From the NCBI GenBank assembly GCA_932521035.1, contig OW051493.1:1116001-1180000 (forward strand): a stretch of DNA of 64,000 bases, in the 5' to 3' direction. The DNA is from Oscheius dolichura (taxonomy: Eukaryota; Nematoda; Chromadorea; Rhabditida; Rhabditidae). Within the stretch, counting starts at the first letter, position 1. Each line of letters opens with the position of its first letter. The notes under the pieces were generated by a model that made no database searches, was not told the DNA's origin, and worked only from the letters and a program-made list of their open reading frames with translations. Shown here one piece after another: positions 45,087-56,500 of the stretch. The position numbers and the translations under genes are program-made.

Positions 45087-46146
45087 GATTTTCTCTATCT
45101 CTTCTATTGTTTTTCCCTTCGGGACCATCTTTTTGTGATATTTATTTCGCTGGTTCTTATGAAACGAGTCACCCCGTTGTAATCATTTCGTAATATCTTA
45201 TTTTCCCGCCGTTTTCTAGTCTCAAAACGAGAAAAACGCCTTTATCCTGAATTCATCGATACCCAGCAGCAAAACACGGGTCTTGAAACATTTTCACCTC
45301 CGTTTTCCTTGGCAATATTTTTTCGTGTTCATCGTGTTTCATCTGTGATATATCTTCTACTTCTTACCGCGTTTATTGGTCAAAAACTTCTCTCCCCCCT
45401 GCTTCACCCCGTCACGTGTCTTCCTCCCATTTTCACTTGTGTGTTGTTGAATCTTGCCCCAAAAATAGTTGTTATATGGCATTTTTACCCATTTATTTAT
45501 TATGAAGAGAGCCAGTAATAAACAATGAGAACTTGGTGAAAATTGCAAATTTTAGAACCTAGGGATAAAAAAAAACTAATTGGTAGCTCTAAATAACCAC
45601 AATGAAACAATTTTTATTCTGCGATGTCGTTTATCTAAATTATTTCGGTTTGTTGGTATTCGTGCTGAATTTAGAGCGCCCGGCGGTCTCGACCACTTTT
45701 TAAACGAGCTTCTGCCATCAAAATAGCTCAACTTCCCTTCGCTAACCACAACAGATAACTTTTCGACCACCACAGGGCCTGTCCACCGCTTAGGCTTAAC
45801 TTTTCTACCACCATGCCCACCACAGGACCTGCCCGCCGTTAAGGTTTTTTTCCCGCCACCCGCAAGAACTGGGCCTGTACCCGTAAAATGTCGGGAGGTG
45901 TACTGTAGGCGCGAATTTTACTGGGTGAGGCTCCCTTTAAAAAAGCTCCATAAGGGCAACGGAAAATATGAATAAGAACGCGTCCAAGATAATATTTATT
46001 GCCATTGTCTTTCTTTATTTTCCCAAATAAAACGTCGTATTTGACCGACATTACAAATGTCTCCGACATTTCGGCGGTCACTAAAGTACAAACAAGAAGA
46101 TAAGGAAATTGAATTTACTGCTTGAACATGATGGCAATGTGAAAAT
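45087..46146. other. Convergent intergenic region with a short degenerate tandem repeat
   Basis: Between the DNAJB11 stop and the stop of the Gln-rich gene. Around 45740-45900, phrases of the type aacttttcgaccaccacagg, ggcctgtccaccgc and aggacctgcccgccgtt repeat two to three times with a ~55-60 bp spacing. Nothing else is recognised. Confidence 0.5.
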
Positions 46147-49100
46147 CTACTGGAAGAATGCCTTTGCCAGTTCTTCTGGGTCCACATCGAAATCCTGGTT
46201 GTCCTCCTGGTCATTATAGTACAGGGATACTGGTTCCTGTTGAACAGGAACGGGAGCAGGAGGAGCTGCAGGGGCTGGCTTCATTGTCACAGGTTGCCTT
46301 CCGCGGGGATATCTTGCCCTGGCTGAAAAAACGACTAATTTCGAGCGCGCCTTTTTGTTCGTAGCCCGGAGTGTCGGGTGTTTGTGTCCGTATCTCGGTC
46401 ATTTCTTGGTCGATTTCCAAAATTCAAAGACCTAGTTGAAGAGCACAAAAAGACGATTCTAATCAACTGGGTCACATCTCAACCGACCCGACAAAACAAT
46501 CTGTAGCCCCACAAATTGTGACAGGGGATATGTTGCTCAATTCGGCGCTCCCGGGCGTTTGCCTATGTATGAGCCCGTGATCTGCTCACCTCTATTTACT
46601 TGTACCAGTTGCTGAACCGCCAAATTTTGTTGTTGTCCATGTTCTTGTTCCTGTCTTTCCATCTGCTGGGGCATCATATTTTCCTGTGGCTGATACATTC
46701 CAGAAGACATCGTTGAGGCGGGAAGATTCGTAACAACTCGGTATCGAATCGGAGCGGAGTTAGAAGGCTGCTGTTGAGCTATTGCTGAAAGCTACTTGTT
46801 GATGTCCCACTGGATAAAATTTTACGTTGCTCATAAATGGGATATACGAAGCGTAAAATTTACCAACTTCTGAAATTTTTCCCGTTTATTTCTACAAGAA
46901 ACGTTTCAAAAGCCCTAGATAACGGTATTTATTCGGCAGGAAATCGTTCAAATTATAAAAAGCAGGATTTTCATTGTTTTGCTTGAAAAATTTATAAGGG
47001 CCCCATATCGAATTCAATTTTTTTTTTAAATTTCGAATTCAACTTGCTAGGGTACGTTTACAAGAAAAACAGTACTCCTTTATTTGTCTTCTGAATATTT
47101 CTCTTTTTGATAAATTTCAAGCGTTGTATTTTTTTTTACGTTTCCAGATGTTTTTAGGCTAATATTTGCAAGCGGAATACGGTGACAGGCTAGCAATCTG
47201 CTGAAAAGGAAAGCCTATTTGAATAATCACCAAAACAAGAAAAATCACCAAAAGGAAGATTAGAACAGAGCGAACTACTTTTTCGCCTACTTTCGATGGA
47301 ACGATGGATTTTTTTAACCAGTTTTAAATGGCGACAAGCTAATAAAATAAAGCCCAGGGTGAAAATTAAATAACCCAGCTACAACCTAGAAAAATAAAGC
47401 GACCACTTACCGGGATAATTCCTCGCCGCCGGGGCTGACTTCTTATTGCTGTTACCATACATCCGGGGCTGGGGAGCAGCTCTCTTCACCGGGAACTTCT
47501 TCTTCGCCATGCCCATACCATTATTGTTAGGCGGCTGGAGATTCGCCGGGATGACAACTTGTCGATAGGGAAGGGGAGGAGATTCCGCGTCGGAATCCAG
47601 GGTTATTACTACTGGTTCAGTTGATTGGGAAGACTGGCCAGGCTGTGGATGTTGAAAAGGTCTTTGGCTTTGGGTAATTCCTGAAAATTTGGGGAATACA
47701 AAAATTATTATCTTCTTCAGAATGAGAAAACTATAAAGATTAATTGAAACATGAAAAAAATTGGACCTTCACTTACCGTGCCGTTGTGCTGATTGATTAG
47801 CTTGGAGAGTCGTTCTTTGACTGGGTTGGACTACTGAAAAAGATACAACATCAGATCAGAAGACAGGCAATTTTTACTGGATAAAGAGAAAATATAAGCG
47901 CTGGATAAAACAAAAGAAATAGTAGACGGGTCTTACCTTGTTGCTGGACCGACTGTTCAGATTGATGAGCCTCTCTTTGGGTCGCGTGGATGGCTGAAAA
48001 TTTGAAAGAATGGGAAAAAGAGCAGGAAGCATTCTTCAACTAAACAGACGCTAACACGGAAAATTATAAATTACCATAAAAACATGGGAAAAACTTAAGA
48101 TTACTTACTGTATTGTTGAGCGAGTTGGTCAGGTTGGAGGCGCTGTCTTTCGCTGTGTGAGGCTGCTGAAAGTTCAAAAGATAAACCAATATTCTATCTA
48201 ACGACTTGGATTAGGCGAGAAAACCTTATAAGAATAGAAAAAAATCACAAGAAGAGAGAGAAACCTAACCGCCGCGCAGCGCGCGATTATTTGAAATTTG
48301 AAAAAAAAAACAATCAAGAGAATCCCCTTACCTTGTCGTTGAATTCCATTCTGATTGAAGAAATTTTGATTTTCCATAGATTTTGGGGCTTCTAAAAAAC
48401 AAGAATAGGTATCGTTTTTTTAATTTATAGATAGAAAAACCCAATTGACACACCTTGTCCCTGTTGTAACTGCTGAATGTTTCCATGTTGTTGAAGAGCC
48501 TGACCATTCCGCTGTCCAACATTGTTTTTATTGACATCTAGAAACATTTTCAAAATAGCCACAAATGACTACAAAAACAATTTCAAGAGAAAATTTCTTG
48601 ATCGATTTCCAAAATTCAAAGACCTAGTTGGAGAGCACGAAAAGACGATTCTAATCAACCCGGTCACATCTCAACCGACCCGGGAAAACATCTGTAGCCC
48701 CACAAACTTTCACTGAGGATATGTTACGTAACGCGTTTCCCCATTTCCTTCCATAAATGAACTCCTACCTTGATTCTGCCTCGCCGGCTCTTCCTTCCTC
48801 TTTACCGGTTTATGTTGCTTTACTCGTTCCATAAAATTCGGGTTCTTCTCCCAAAATGTGCCGATTTTTGGTTTTAATGCCAATTCTTCAAAACTAGCCA
48901 ATTCCGCCTCCAGTGCCGCGTCGCTTGCCCTGTTTCCCGGTTCCAGGGCATTGCATTCATCGCGGTATTGCCTCGTAACTATAATAAATCCATTATAATA
49001 CATTCAAGGACCAAAATATTACCGGCTCCAATTTTTTGAACCTCCGTTTCCAAGGTTCCTTTTATTTTCTCGATCAGCGCGACGCTGTCGTCGAATGGAG

Positions 49101-49271
49101 TCTTCGGGTCAATGTGGCACAACGTCTGGAGATGGCGGAGAAGAAATCGCTCCTAAAAATTCAGGGATTAATGAGGAGGTTACGGTAGAAAACGGACAAC
49201 TTGACTGTGGAGGACAACTCCTGGAGCGAGGGGAAGATCCTGGCCAGTGTAATTGGGAAACATTGAGAAGT
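46147..49271 (-). CDS. Gln-rich protein with serial mini-exons, function unknown (5' end not found)
   Basis: Eleven exons recognised: 49271-49194, 49152-49023, 48978-48769, 48537-48454, 48391-48332, 48165-48109, 47993-47937, 47833-47777, 47680-47411, 46784-46590 and 46322-46147. All later junctions are phase 1. The N-terminal part is helical (LQELSSTVKLS, HLQTLCHIDPKTPFDDSVAL, ASDAALEAELASFEELALKP) and Lys-rich at KHKP-type sites. The middle is low-complexity Gln/Ser/His from five short exons. The C-terminal half has KRAAPQPRMYGNSNKKSAPA, MMPQQMERQEQEHGQQQNLA, and an acidic end NDQEDNQDFDVDPEELAKAF. No catalytic domain is recognised. Composition suggests a nuclear or RNP-associated scaffold, which is inference only. 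The first listed exon opens at a splice acceptor, so the start codon lies further upstream. Confidence 0.7.
46355..46573. mobile_element. Family B element in the last intron of the Gln-rich gene
   Basis: Shares tgtttgtgtccgtatctcgg, aatcaactgggtcacatctc and the end cgggcgtttgcctatgtatg. It makes up most of intron 46323-46589. Confidence 0.85.
48595..48735. mobile_element. Family B element, truncated
   Basis: From cttgatcgatttccaaaatt to gatatgttacgtaacgcg it follows the family B core. Both terminal inverted repeats are gone. Confidence 0.75.
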
Positions 49272-49299
49272 CTATAAATTAGTGAATGATGATAGAATA

Positions 49300-50110
49300 T
49301 GGCAGTAAGTAACGGGTAAAATGGGAAAAGAAATAAATAAATTTCACGGAACTTGTAAAAATTCGAGTTTCCTACAAAAGCTAGTATTTTTTCCGAACAA
49401 TTGCTAATAAACAAAAACAAAAAGTAGTTAGAAGAAAAGCATCTGTAAGGAAAGGTGACAGCTTCCCGTGGATCAAGAGAAAATCGGTAGAGAAGAAGGA
49501 AAGGAATCTTATAAATTTCACGAAACTCATAAAAACGTTAGCTCCCAACAAATGATATTTGTCGAGCAATTCTCCAAAAATACAATAAAAAGCGGAAGAA
49601 AAATTGTGAAAATTGAAGAATTTTGCTGAACGGACGACAAAACAATGACAAAAGACGTGAGGAAGCAATTTTATAACTTTCACGGAACCTATTAAAAGTC
49701 TTGCCTCCCGATAAGAATATTACGGTTTTGGCTTGTAATGTTTTATCTTGCCACAAAAGAAGTAACGAAAAAGGACAACAAGCGAAAAGGGAAGCTAAAA
49801 ATTAACTGAAACCGTCGAATTTCTTCGCTTATGGAACTATAACAGCGTCGCTTTCTACTCAAATTCAGTCAATTATCACTTGTTCCAGCTTTCTCAGGAA
49901 TCATTTGTAGAATACGATAAATAATGGAAAGGTATGACAAATTGAGGTCTGTGAAGAACGAAAAGAACGTTCGCGAGCAGAATAGAACACTAGGAAGTCG
50001 GCTCAATTTATCTTCCAACTAAGAAAAGCGCAGCAAATTGTCAGCCAGTCGGAATTTCTCATTTATAAATTTCACGGAACCTATTAAATGTCTTGTTCAA
50101 TAGTAAAAAT
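49300..50110. repeat. Diverged tandem repeats around a tttcacggaac phrase
   Basis: ataaatttcacggaacttgt (~49336), ataaatttcacgaaactcat (~49512), taactttcacggaacctatt (~49675) and ataaatttcacggaacctat (~50065) head units of ~160-200 bp or multiples. A related phrase occurs at 52360-52640 inside the neighbouring gene. Confidence 0.6.
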
Positions 50111-50651
50111 ATTGTGGTAGAGTGTACATTTCTTTGAGTTACTAACAGAAGGAATGGCGGGGGAAATAAGAAAACATGAAAAGGGACGCTAAAAATGATC
50201 AGAAACAGTTTAATTTTGTAACTTATGGAGCCCTGACGCGTCGCTTTCCGAGTCAATTAGCGCTTGTTTCAGCTTTCTCGAGAATTACCCGCAAATGTTC
50301 TAACTATCGAACGGCACACGAACTTCCAAAATATACCATTTCTTCTTTTGAAGGGGACTTGTAACGGAGAGAATACGGCAACTCCAACAATAGTCCAATT
50401 ACACATTGGGATATGCGTTGGCGCAATAAGCCGAATTTGAGTCCATTTATCCACAAAGTAAAACAGAAAAGTATACGGTAAATAACAAATTTAGTTTATT
50501 TTAGGTTATTTTAGTTCTAGAAGTTCAGAATTCCCTTCAATTTATACATAAGGTAAAACAAAAAAGAGAAAATGAACAATAAAACCATTAGAATTTCTCG
50601 TTTATTATCCACTCATCGTCTGGATCAAAAAGTATCAGTTCGGTTTTTACA

Positions 50652-53600
50652 CTAACAGCCGGCCGTTTTCTTCTTGGGAATTTTACGAGTCTTCGGAGTT
50701 TTCTCTGCCGGGGTCTTCTTCTTCGTCGTCTTCGTTCCAGGAGTTTCTGGGGTCTTTTTCTCTGGAGTCGTCTTTTCCGGGGTCTTCTCTTCCGGAGTAT
50801 TTCCCATGTGCGTGGTGCTCTGTGTCGATGTACTTGCTGAAAAAAAGCGCATCGCGTTACGTAACATATTATCAGTCGAAGTTTGTGGGGCTACAGATTG
50901 TTTTCCCGGGTCGGTTGAGATGTGACTGGGTTCATTATAATCGTCTTTTCGTGCTCTCCAACGAGGTCTTTGAATTTTTGAAATCGACCAAGAAGTGACC
51001 GAGATACGGACACAAACAGCCGACACTACCGTCTACACCCGAAATTCGGCGTTTTATTATGAGAACCGTTTCATGTTCTCTTTATTATGATCACTTTATA
51101 GCTACCGTCTACCCCCAAAAACGGGGGCGGGCCTGAAATTGAGCGTTTTGCCCATGGGCGTCCTGCTTCCGAAAACTGAAAAATTCTCCTACCTTCCCTT
51201 TTTATCCTTCCTAACCTGGCCCCTATCCCTACTTGCCCCTTCTTTAGCGAAATCAAAAAGAATGTTTCATGGTAGCTTTGTAAAGATGAAAGGAGCTGGT
51301 CTAATACTGGAGTTATGTCAGCTACAATTTTCTATAAGAAAATGAAGAAGAAATAAAGAATTCTATGTTTTTATGGGTGAATATAGAGGATTATCAAGAT
51401 AACAATGCAATGCGCTTGTAATTTAGTGGAAAATTAGAGGTTTCCTGATTTTTAGAGAATCTAACACGGCTGTTGGATACGATTGCTGCAAGTCCTTTAA
51501 ATTTCCCGGTTATTGCTATAGGATTACTGTAGTTATGCTCAGTTTTATTCAGTTGATAGTGTAACGAAAGGGGAACTACACTTTTAGCGGCCCACACATG
51601 GACAAACACCCGGGCGCCACGCGTTACGTAACATATCTTCTGTCCGAAATTTGTCTGGCTACAGATTGTTTTGTCGGGGCGGTTGAGATGTGGCTGGGTT
51701 TGAATCGTCTTTTCGTGCTCTCCAACCAGGTCTTTGAATTTTTGAAATCGACCAAGAAATGACCGAGATACGGACACAAACACCCAACACTCCCGTCTAA
51801 GCCCAAAAACGAGGGGCGCGCCCGAAATTCGGCGTTTTGCAAAAAATTAAAGTAGCAAACTTACTGAAGCTGAGAGGGACCGCCGGATCGCGAGACCACG
51901 GCTTATTTGTCGGAGGAACAGCGGCATCTATAGAGAACGTCATTGTCTTCGAAGGGGCAGCAACCATTGGACGGTGGGAGCTGGAATGCCCGACTCATTT
52001 CAATCTATTGAAAAGTAGAAAGATTTCTCCATTTGAAGTACAAGGAAAACATAGAAAAAGACAAAATCTGACCATTTCGGCGGTCCGCGTTGCTCTTTGG
52101 CCTGTTTCTTCTCCTTTTTAGATAACTTTTTCTTCTTCTTCGGGCTCTCCTCAACATCCAGTGAGATTACCAATGTTGTCTTCTGTTTCTGGAAATAGAT
52201 AGAAAGAAATTTTCTTCTATATTTTGATTATTGTCGGAGCTTATTGTTTGAAAATTGGAATTTGACTGGGAGAAGATTGGAAAGAAGGAAGGAGGGAGTA
52301 CTGTATTTTGAAGCAAAAGAAAAACTGAAGAAAAAAATGAGCAATAAAATGAAGAGGAATCTTATAGATTTCATAAAACCTATAAAATTCCTCGGTTCTG
52401 TTCAACGGCATTAGGGGAAAAAACTGGTTTCAAATGGTCCAACCATAAATTTTTCTCTAAAGTTTGGGGTCCAAAAATGTTCCTCTGTACAACATTGAAC
52501 AAAACAGCGAAAAAAAATGACGAGATTACTATGGAATGTTCACAAAAATATTTCTTTAGCGGAACACTCAAGAATCTTCAAACAGATCAAAACATTGAGC
52601 AATAAAACGGTAGATAATCTTATAAATTTCATAAAATCTATAAGATTTTATGAATTGTATTAGGCACCGTTCCTGCTCTCGAATGTCTATAAAAAAGAGG
52701 GTTTCAATTGGTTCAACCATCATTTTCAGAACAGATTTTCACATTTCAAAAACTTCTTCTCACGCGTGAGAATCGCCACCCCCTGCGCCAAAGTGCGCGT
52801 GAGAATCGCCACCCTCTAGCCAAATTCACAGAATTGCTCTTCCGACTAGTTTTTCTTGTTTTCTTTGTGTTATTTCGCTTTTTTGCGGTATTTCTCACTC
52901 TTATTTGCAATAAAACCGTTTACATCCAGTATTTATAAGAGAAACTGGTTAGTAAAAGGCAGTAAATTTGGCGAATGAAGGGCTGGAAACGGCAGGACCG
53001 GCTTATTTTACATACAAATATTGAAAGAGGTGCAGCCCATAGCTCGTTTTTGATTTCGGGCTATTAGCACACCCCCAAAATGGATTTCGGGGGACAAGGG
53101 ATTTACCCGAAAATATTGCTCTTTCTCCCGAATACTATGTGAAACGCGAAAGTATTCCTATCCATAGGCTCGTTTGTTGACTAACTCTCGGCGCTGATTT
53201 TATCCTATACATGGCGCGCCCGCGATCCGTAACATATCATCGGTCTAAGTTTGTGGGGCTACAGATTGTTTTATCGGAGTGGTTGAGATGTGACTGGGTT
53301 CATTAGAATCGTCTTTTCGTGCTCTCCAACTAGGTCTTTGAATTTTTGAAATCGAACAAGAAATGACCGAGATACGGACACAAACACCCGACACTCCCGG
53401 CTATGCCCAAAAACGGGCGCGCCCCAAAAACGGGCGTTTTGTCCATGTATGCCGATAAAAATAGAAAACTTCCATGCAATCAATTCCGTCTACCTCATAT
53501 TTCACAAACTGTAGTTGGTTGTCATTTTTTGTGGAAATTATCCGGCAAAATTTGAAAGATTTGATAACTTTTGTAAGTGTAATTTTGTCTATTTTATGAC

Positions 53601-54369
53601 CGCAACTTGCAAATCAAAACTTTCAAATTTAAAAGTCACTTATCCCCCTGGTAAAACATAATTGTTCTCCTCAATTTCTTCAATATTTAGTCGCAGTTTT
53701 GAAAAATTAGAAGCGGCATACCTTTCGATTCCTTTCCTGGACGGTGGTAACCACAACTTTTACCGTGTAGACAGTTATCGAGAGCAGAATAAACACTATC
53801 ATTGTCTGAAAAACAAATAATTAGATGACGGAAATGTTTCGGGATTCTTATATCTTTTGCTAGTCGTCTTTCATTCCATTCCACTAGATCTACGTATTAT
53901 GTACTATGAAGAAAAAGTCGTAATTAGACCGGAAACAGAGAAATGGTTACGGTAATGGTAAATTGGAAAATTCAAAAACTTTTCTCGCGCCACTTTCAAT
54001 TATTTTCTCTTTTCCAGCGCTTCCTTTTATTAGAAAATTGTGGTGAACAACCTAAATTTCTGAGAAAAATGCGTGGCTTTGGAAATAATAAATTCTTGGA
54101 AAAAATAGTTTTGGGAAGGTAAAAACAGAGCGAACAACAACTCTAGTAGCAGTGGATATTTGAACGATTTTGGTTAGAAAATGGAGAATTTTGTGACTTG
54201 TTTTATCAGAAACCCGTTGCGACGTTTCTTTAATTGTTAGAGTGAAACTTACAGCGGCAATGCCGACGATCTTATCTATCTTGAAATCAACCACGGCCAG
54301 AAGACGCACAATATCATCGCTATCGGCGCTCGTTGCATTTCTGAAACATTTTAATATTCTGGATGTCAT
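50652..54369 (-). CDS. Small single-pass membrane protein with Lys/Thr/Pro-repeat tail
   Basis: Five exons, 54369-54253, 53805-53722, 52188-52073, 51980-51865 and 50836-50652, give 205 residues in phase. Residues 1-~40 begin MTSRILKCFRNATSADSDD. One hydrophobic helix follows (IAATMIVFILLSITVYTVKV), then a strongly basic segment (ESPKKKKKLSKKEKKQAKEQ), a neutral Ser/Pro part, and a tail of EKTPEKTTPEKKTPE-type repeats ending KIPKKKTAGC. I recognise no family. A positive-inside reading places the basic tail in the cytoplasm. The start is the first ATG; an acceptor-like TTTCAG 22 nt inside it could be a spliced-leader site or the true exon start instead. Introns carry family B copies and the 490 bp duplication. 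Confidence 0.65.
50845..51158. mobile_element. Family B element in the last intron of the membrane-protein gene
   Basis: gcgttacgtaacatattatc, gaccgagatacggacacaaa and the end gagcgttttgcccatggg are family B. An extra ~60 bp duplicates the ctaccgtctac...cccgaaat end. Confidence 0.8.
51328..51800. repeat. Copy 2 of the ~490 bp near-identical duplication (matches 1024-1510)
   Basis: The same order of unique ~275 bp plus family B core as copy 1. Visible differences include ctaacacgg/ctaccacgg, gctatagg/gctacagg and ccacgcg/ccccgcg. The family B part continues to ~51842 here (ggcgttttgca). Confidence 0.9.
53205..53455. mobile_element. Family B element, full-length
   Basis: Left end atacatggcgcgcccgcg, right end gggcgttttgtccatgtatg, family core between. 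Located in intron 52189-53721 of the membrane-protein gene. Confidence 0.85.
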
Positions 54370-56500
54370 TACGGTTATCACAAAGTTGGCTACTAAATGA
54401 GGCGGCCAAAACAATAAAAAACAATGAGAAAAGAACCCACGCCGAAGACTGGGTCATTCAGACCGGCTGGAGAAGAGTCTTCTCGGAAGAATGGGGAAAT
54501 TTTTACAAATTAGAGGATTTCAACAGTTTTTTACAGGATTTTTCCAAATTCAACCCGGGGGGTTTCTCCAAACAACGGTCCGAAAATCGAAAGAAAGGCC
54601 CAATTTTCTCTTCTCAATGATTCTTTTTCGGTTCCAGGTAGTCGTTTTATAGTCTAGTTCATTTTTATCTTATTGGGTGGACTGCATTGATGGAGGTATT
54701 TCAAAAAAGCAAAGTTTTACTTGATTCAACCGTTCTTCTTATAGTTTTTGTCGGGTGCTTTCCTAGTTTCTTATCAGACCTCTAAATTCCAGTCTAAACT
54801 AATTTTTGACGAAATTTCAATGTTCCGTCCGATATTTTTAGCTTTTGACTTTGAAAGGTAGACAATAAACTGAAAGTCCGGAATAATCCAAAAAAAATCA
54901 AACATTTCCACTGCTCCAGTGCCCAAAAATGCCTGTGCTTCCCAAAAAAAGTGAAAACCAAAGAAGCGCTTCTTTCCTCATGAACCCTTTCTGTTTCAGC
55001 AAACCGTTTTATAGCCTGCCTGATATTCCCTTCGATTTTATCTCGTTAGAGGCCTTTCTCTAAAGTTTTCTCAGTTTTCTACAGTACACGACGTGAAAGT
55101 AAAGTATGCCGTTGAAAAAATTTTAACTATCAGTTTTTTTATGGTTTCAGGGAATTATTTTATAGTCCGTTATATGTTTTTGCTCATTATAGACAGGCTT
55201 CTATACAGTTTTAACGGTCTGAAATGTCGAATTCGAGAGAACAAACAGGTTTACAAGGAGAAACGGTACTGTACCGAGGGTGATTCTCTCACCAGATCAA
55301 CGAAACAAGGTTGAAACAGCCCAGAATGACCTCCCGTTTGCCGTTTACCGTTCTTTGTCCGCTTCAATGGCCTCTTTTATAGCTCACATTACCTTTCTAA
55401 TTGATTCTCGACAAATTTTGGTGCATAATTTAATAAAATTCAAATGTTTTGCCCAATATTATTAATAAAAAGTTTCAAAAGAACCGTAATAAGTGCCGTC
55501 AGAGTCTGAGGTTTCCAATAATCCATCTCATCCCTTCTTCTTTTTCTCCACTAACTTCCTCCTCCTTATTTTTTCAGCTATAACCGATGTGAGAATGGAG
55601 AATTTGACGGGCCGCGAAAGCTTTATAGGGTGAAACGGCGCCGAGACGAAGATGAGAGCGGATCCTCTCGAAAATTCTTTAGTCAAAACCCCCAGACAGG
55701 CTATAAAGTCGTCTACATGGTTTCTGTAACAGTTATTTGTCCGCTTCAAGGACGCCGTTTATAGTCTGCTCGATATTTTCTACGATTCCGTGTCGGTTGA
55801 AGCACCAATATAGTCTATTTCCAACAACTATTCCAAGTATTCAAATTTGGCGGCGCGTCTCCGCTATGGGACCAGGTTTGAAAGCTTCCTTGCCCCACAG
55901 CGGAGAAGTTATTCCGTGGAACATCCGTGGGAAATGGACTATAGCATTTTTCTTCACTTTTTGATTTTCATATTTTGCAAGTTTTCTCCTATTTTTTCAC
56001 CAAATTAACTCGAGTTTAAAGGTTTTACCGGGTCTTTTTAATGAGAAAAATTCAAAGATGCGCACAATGCAGCTACCTGTCTCAAAAGTGATTTGCCCTT
56101 TTGTTGTTATCCAAAAGCGCCCCTGTCCACCCCTTGGCATGTCTCCCCTTCAGCCCTCCTGGTCAGTGACAAGACACAAAGAAAAAAGAAGACAGATTGT
56201 TGTGTCCGTGCCTCTTCTCCCTCTTCCCGCCTCTCTCTATCTCTGACACACGGCTGAAATTTATTTATGCGTGTGTGTCGGACGGGTGGCTATATGTCCT
56301 CGTCGCGGCGGGTGTAATGTGGCGACAGCGGAGGAGGTGCCGTCTTCAAACTGGCGACAGTTTTAAAAAATTACGAAAAACAATGTTCGCACTAAAACCA
56401 ATCAGAGGAAGTAAAAAGATCAAACTAGAGGGTTTTAGTAATTTTCGTGAAACAGGCAGCTTTTCTAATTTGTACAAAAATGACGTGAACATATCACTAA
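54370..56500. other. Gene-free stretch with diverged repeats
   Basis: Phrases like gttttatagtctagttcatt, gttttatagcctgcctgata, ccgtttatagtctgctcgat and tgtccgcttcaa(t/g)g recur at ~54643, 55008, 55150, 55345 and 55740. No exon chain seen. Confidence 0.5.
55800..55946 (+). mobile_element. Family C foldback element
   Basis: Arms gtctccgctatgggaccagg and ccttgccccacagcggagaa; right end tgggaaatggactatag mirrors the left tatagtctatttccaac. Confidence 0.85.
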
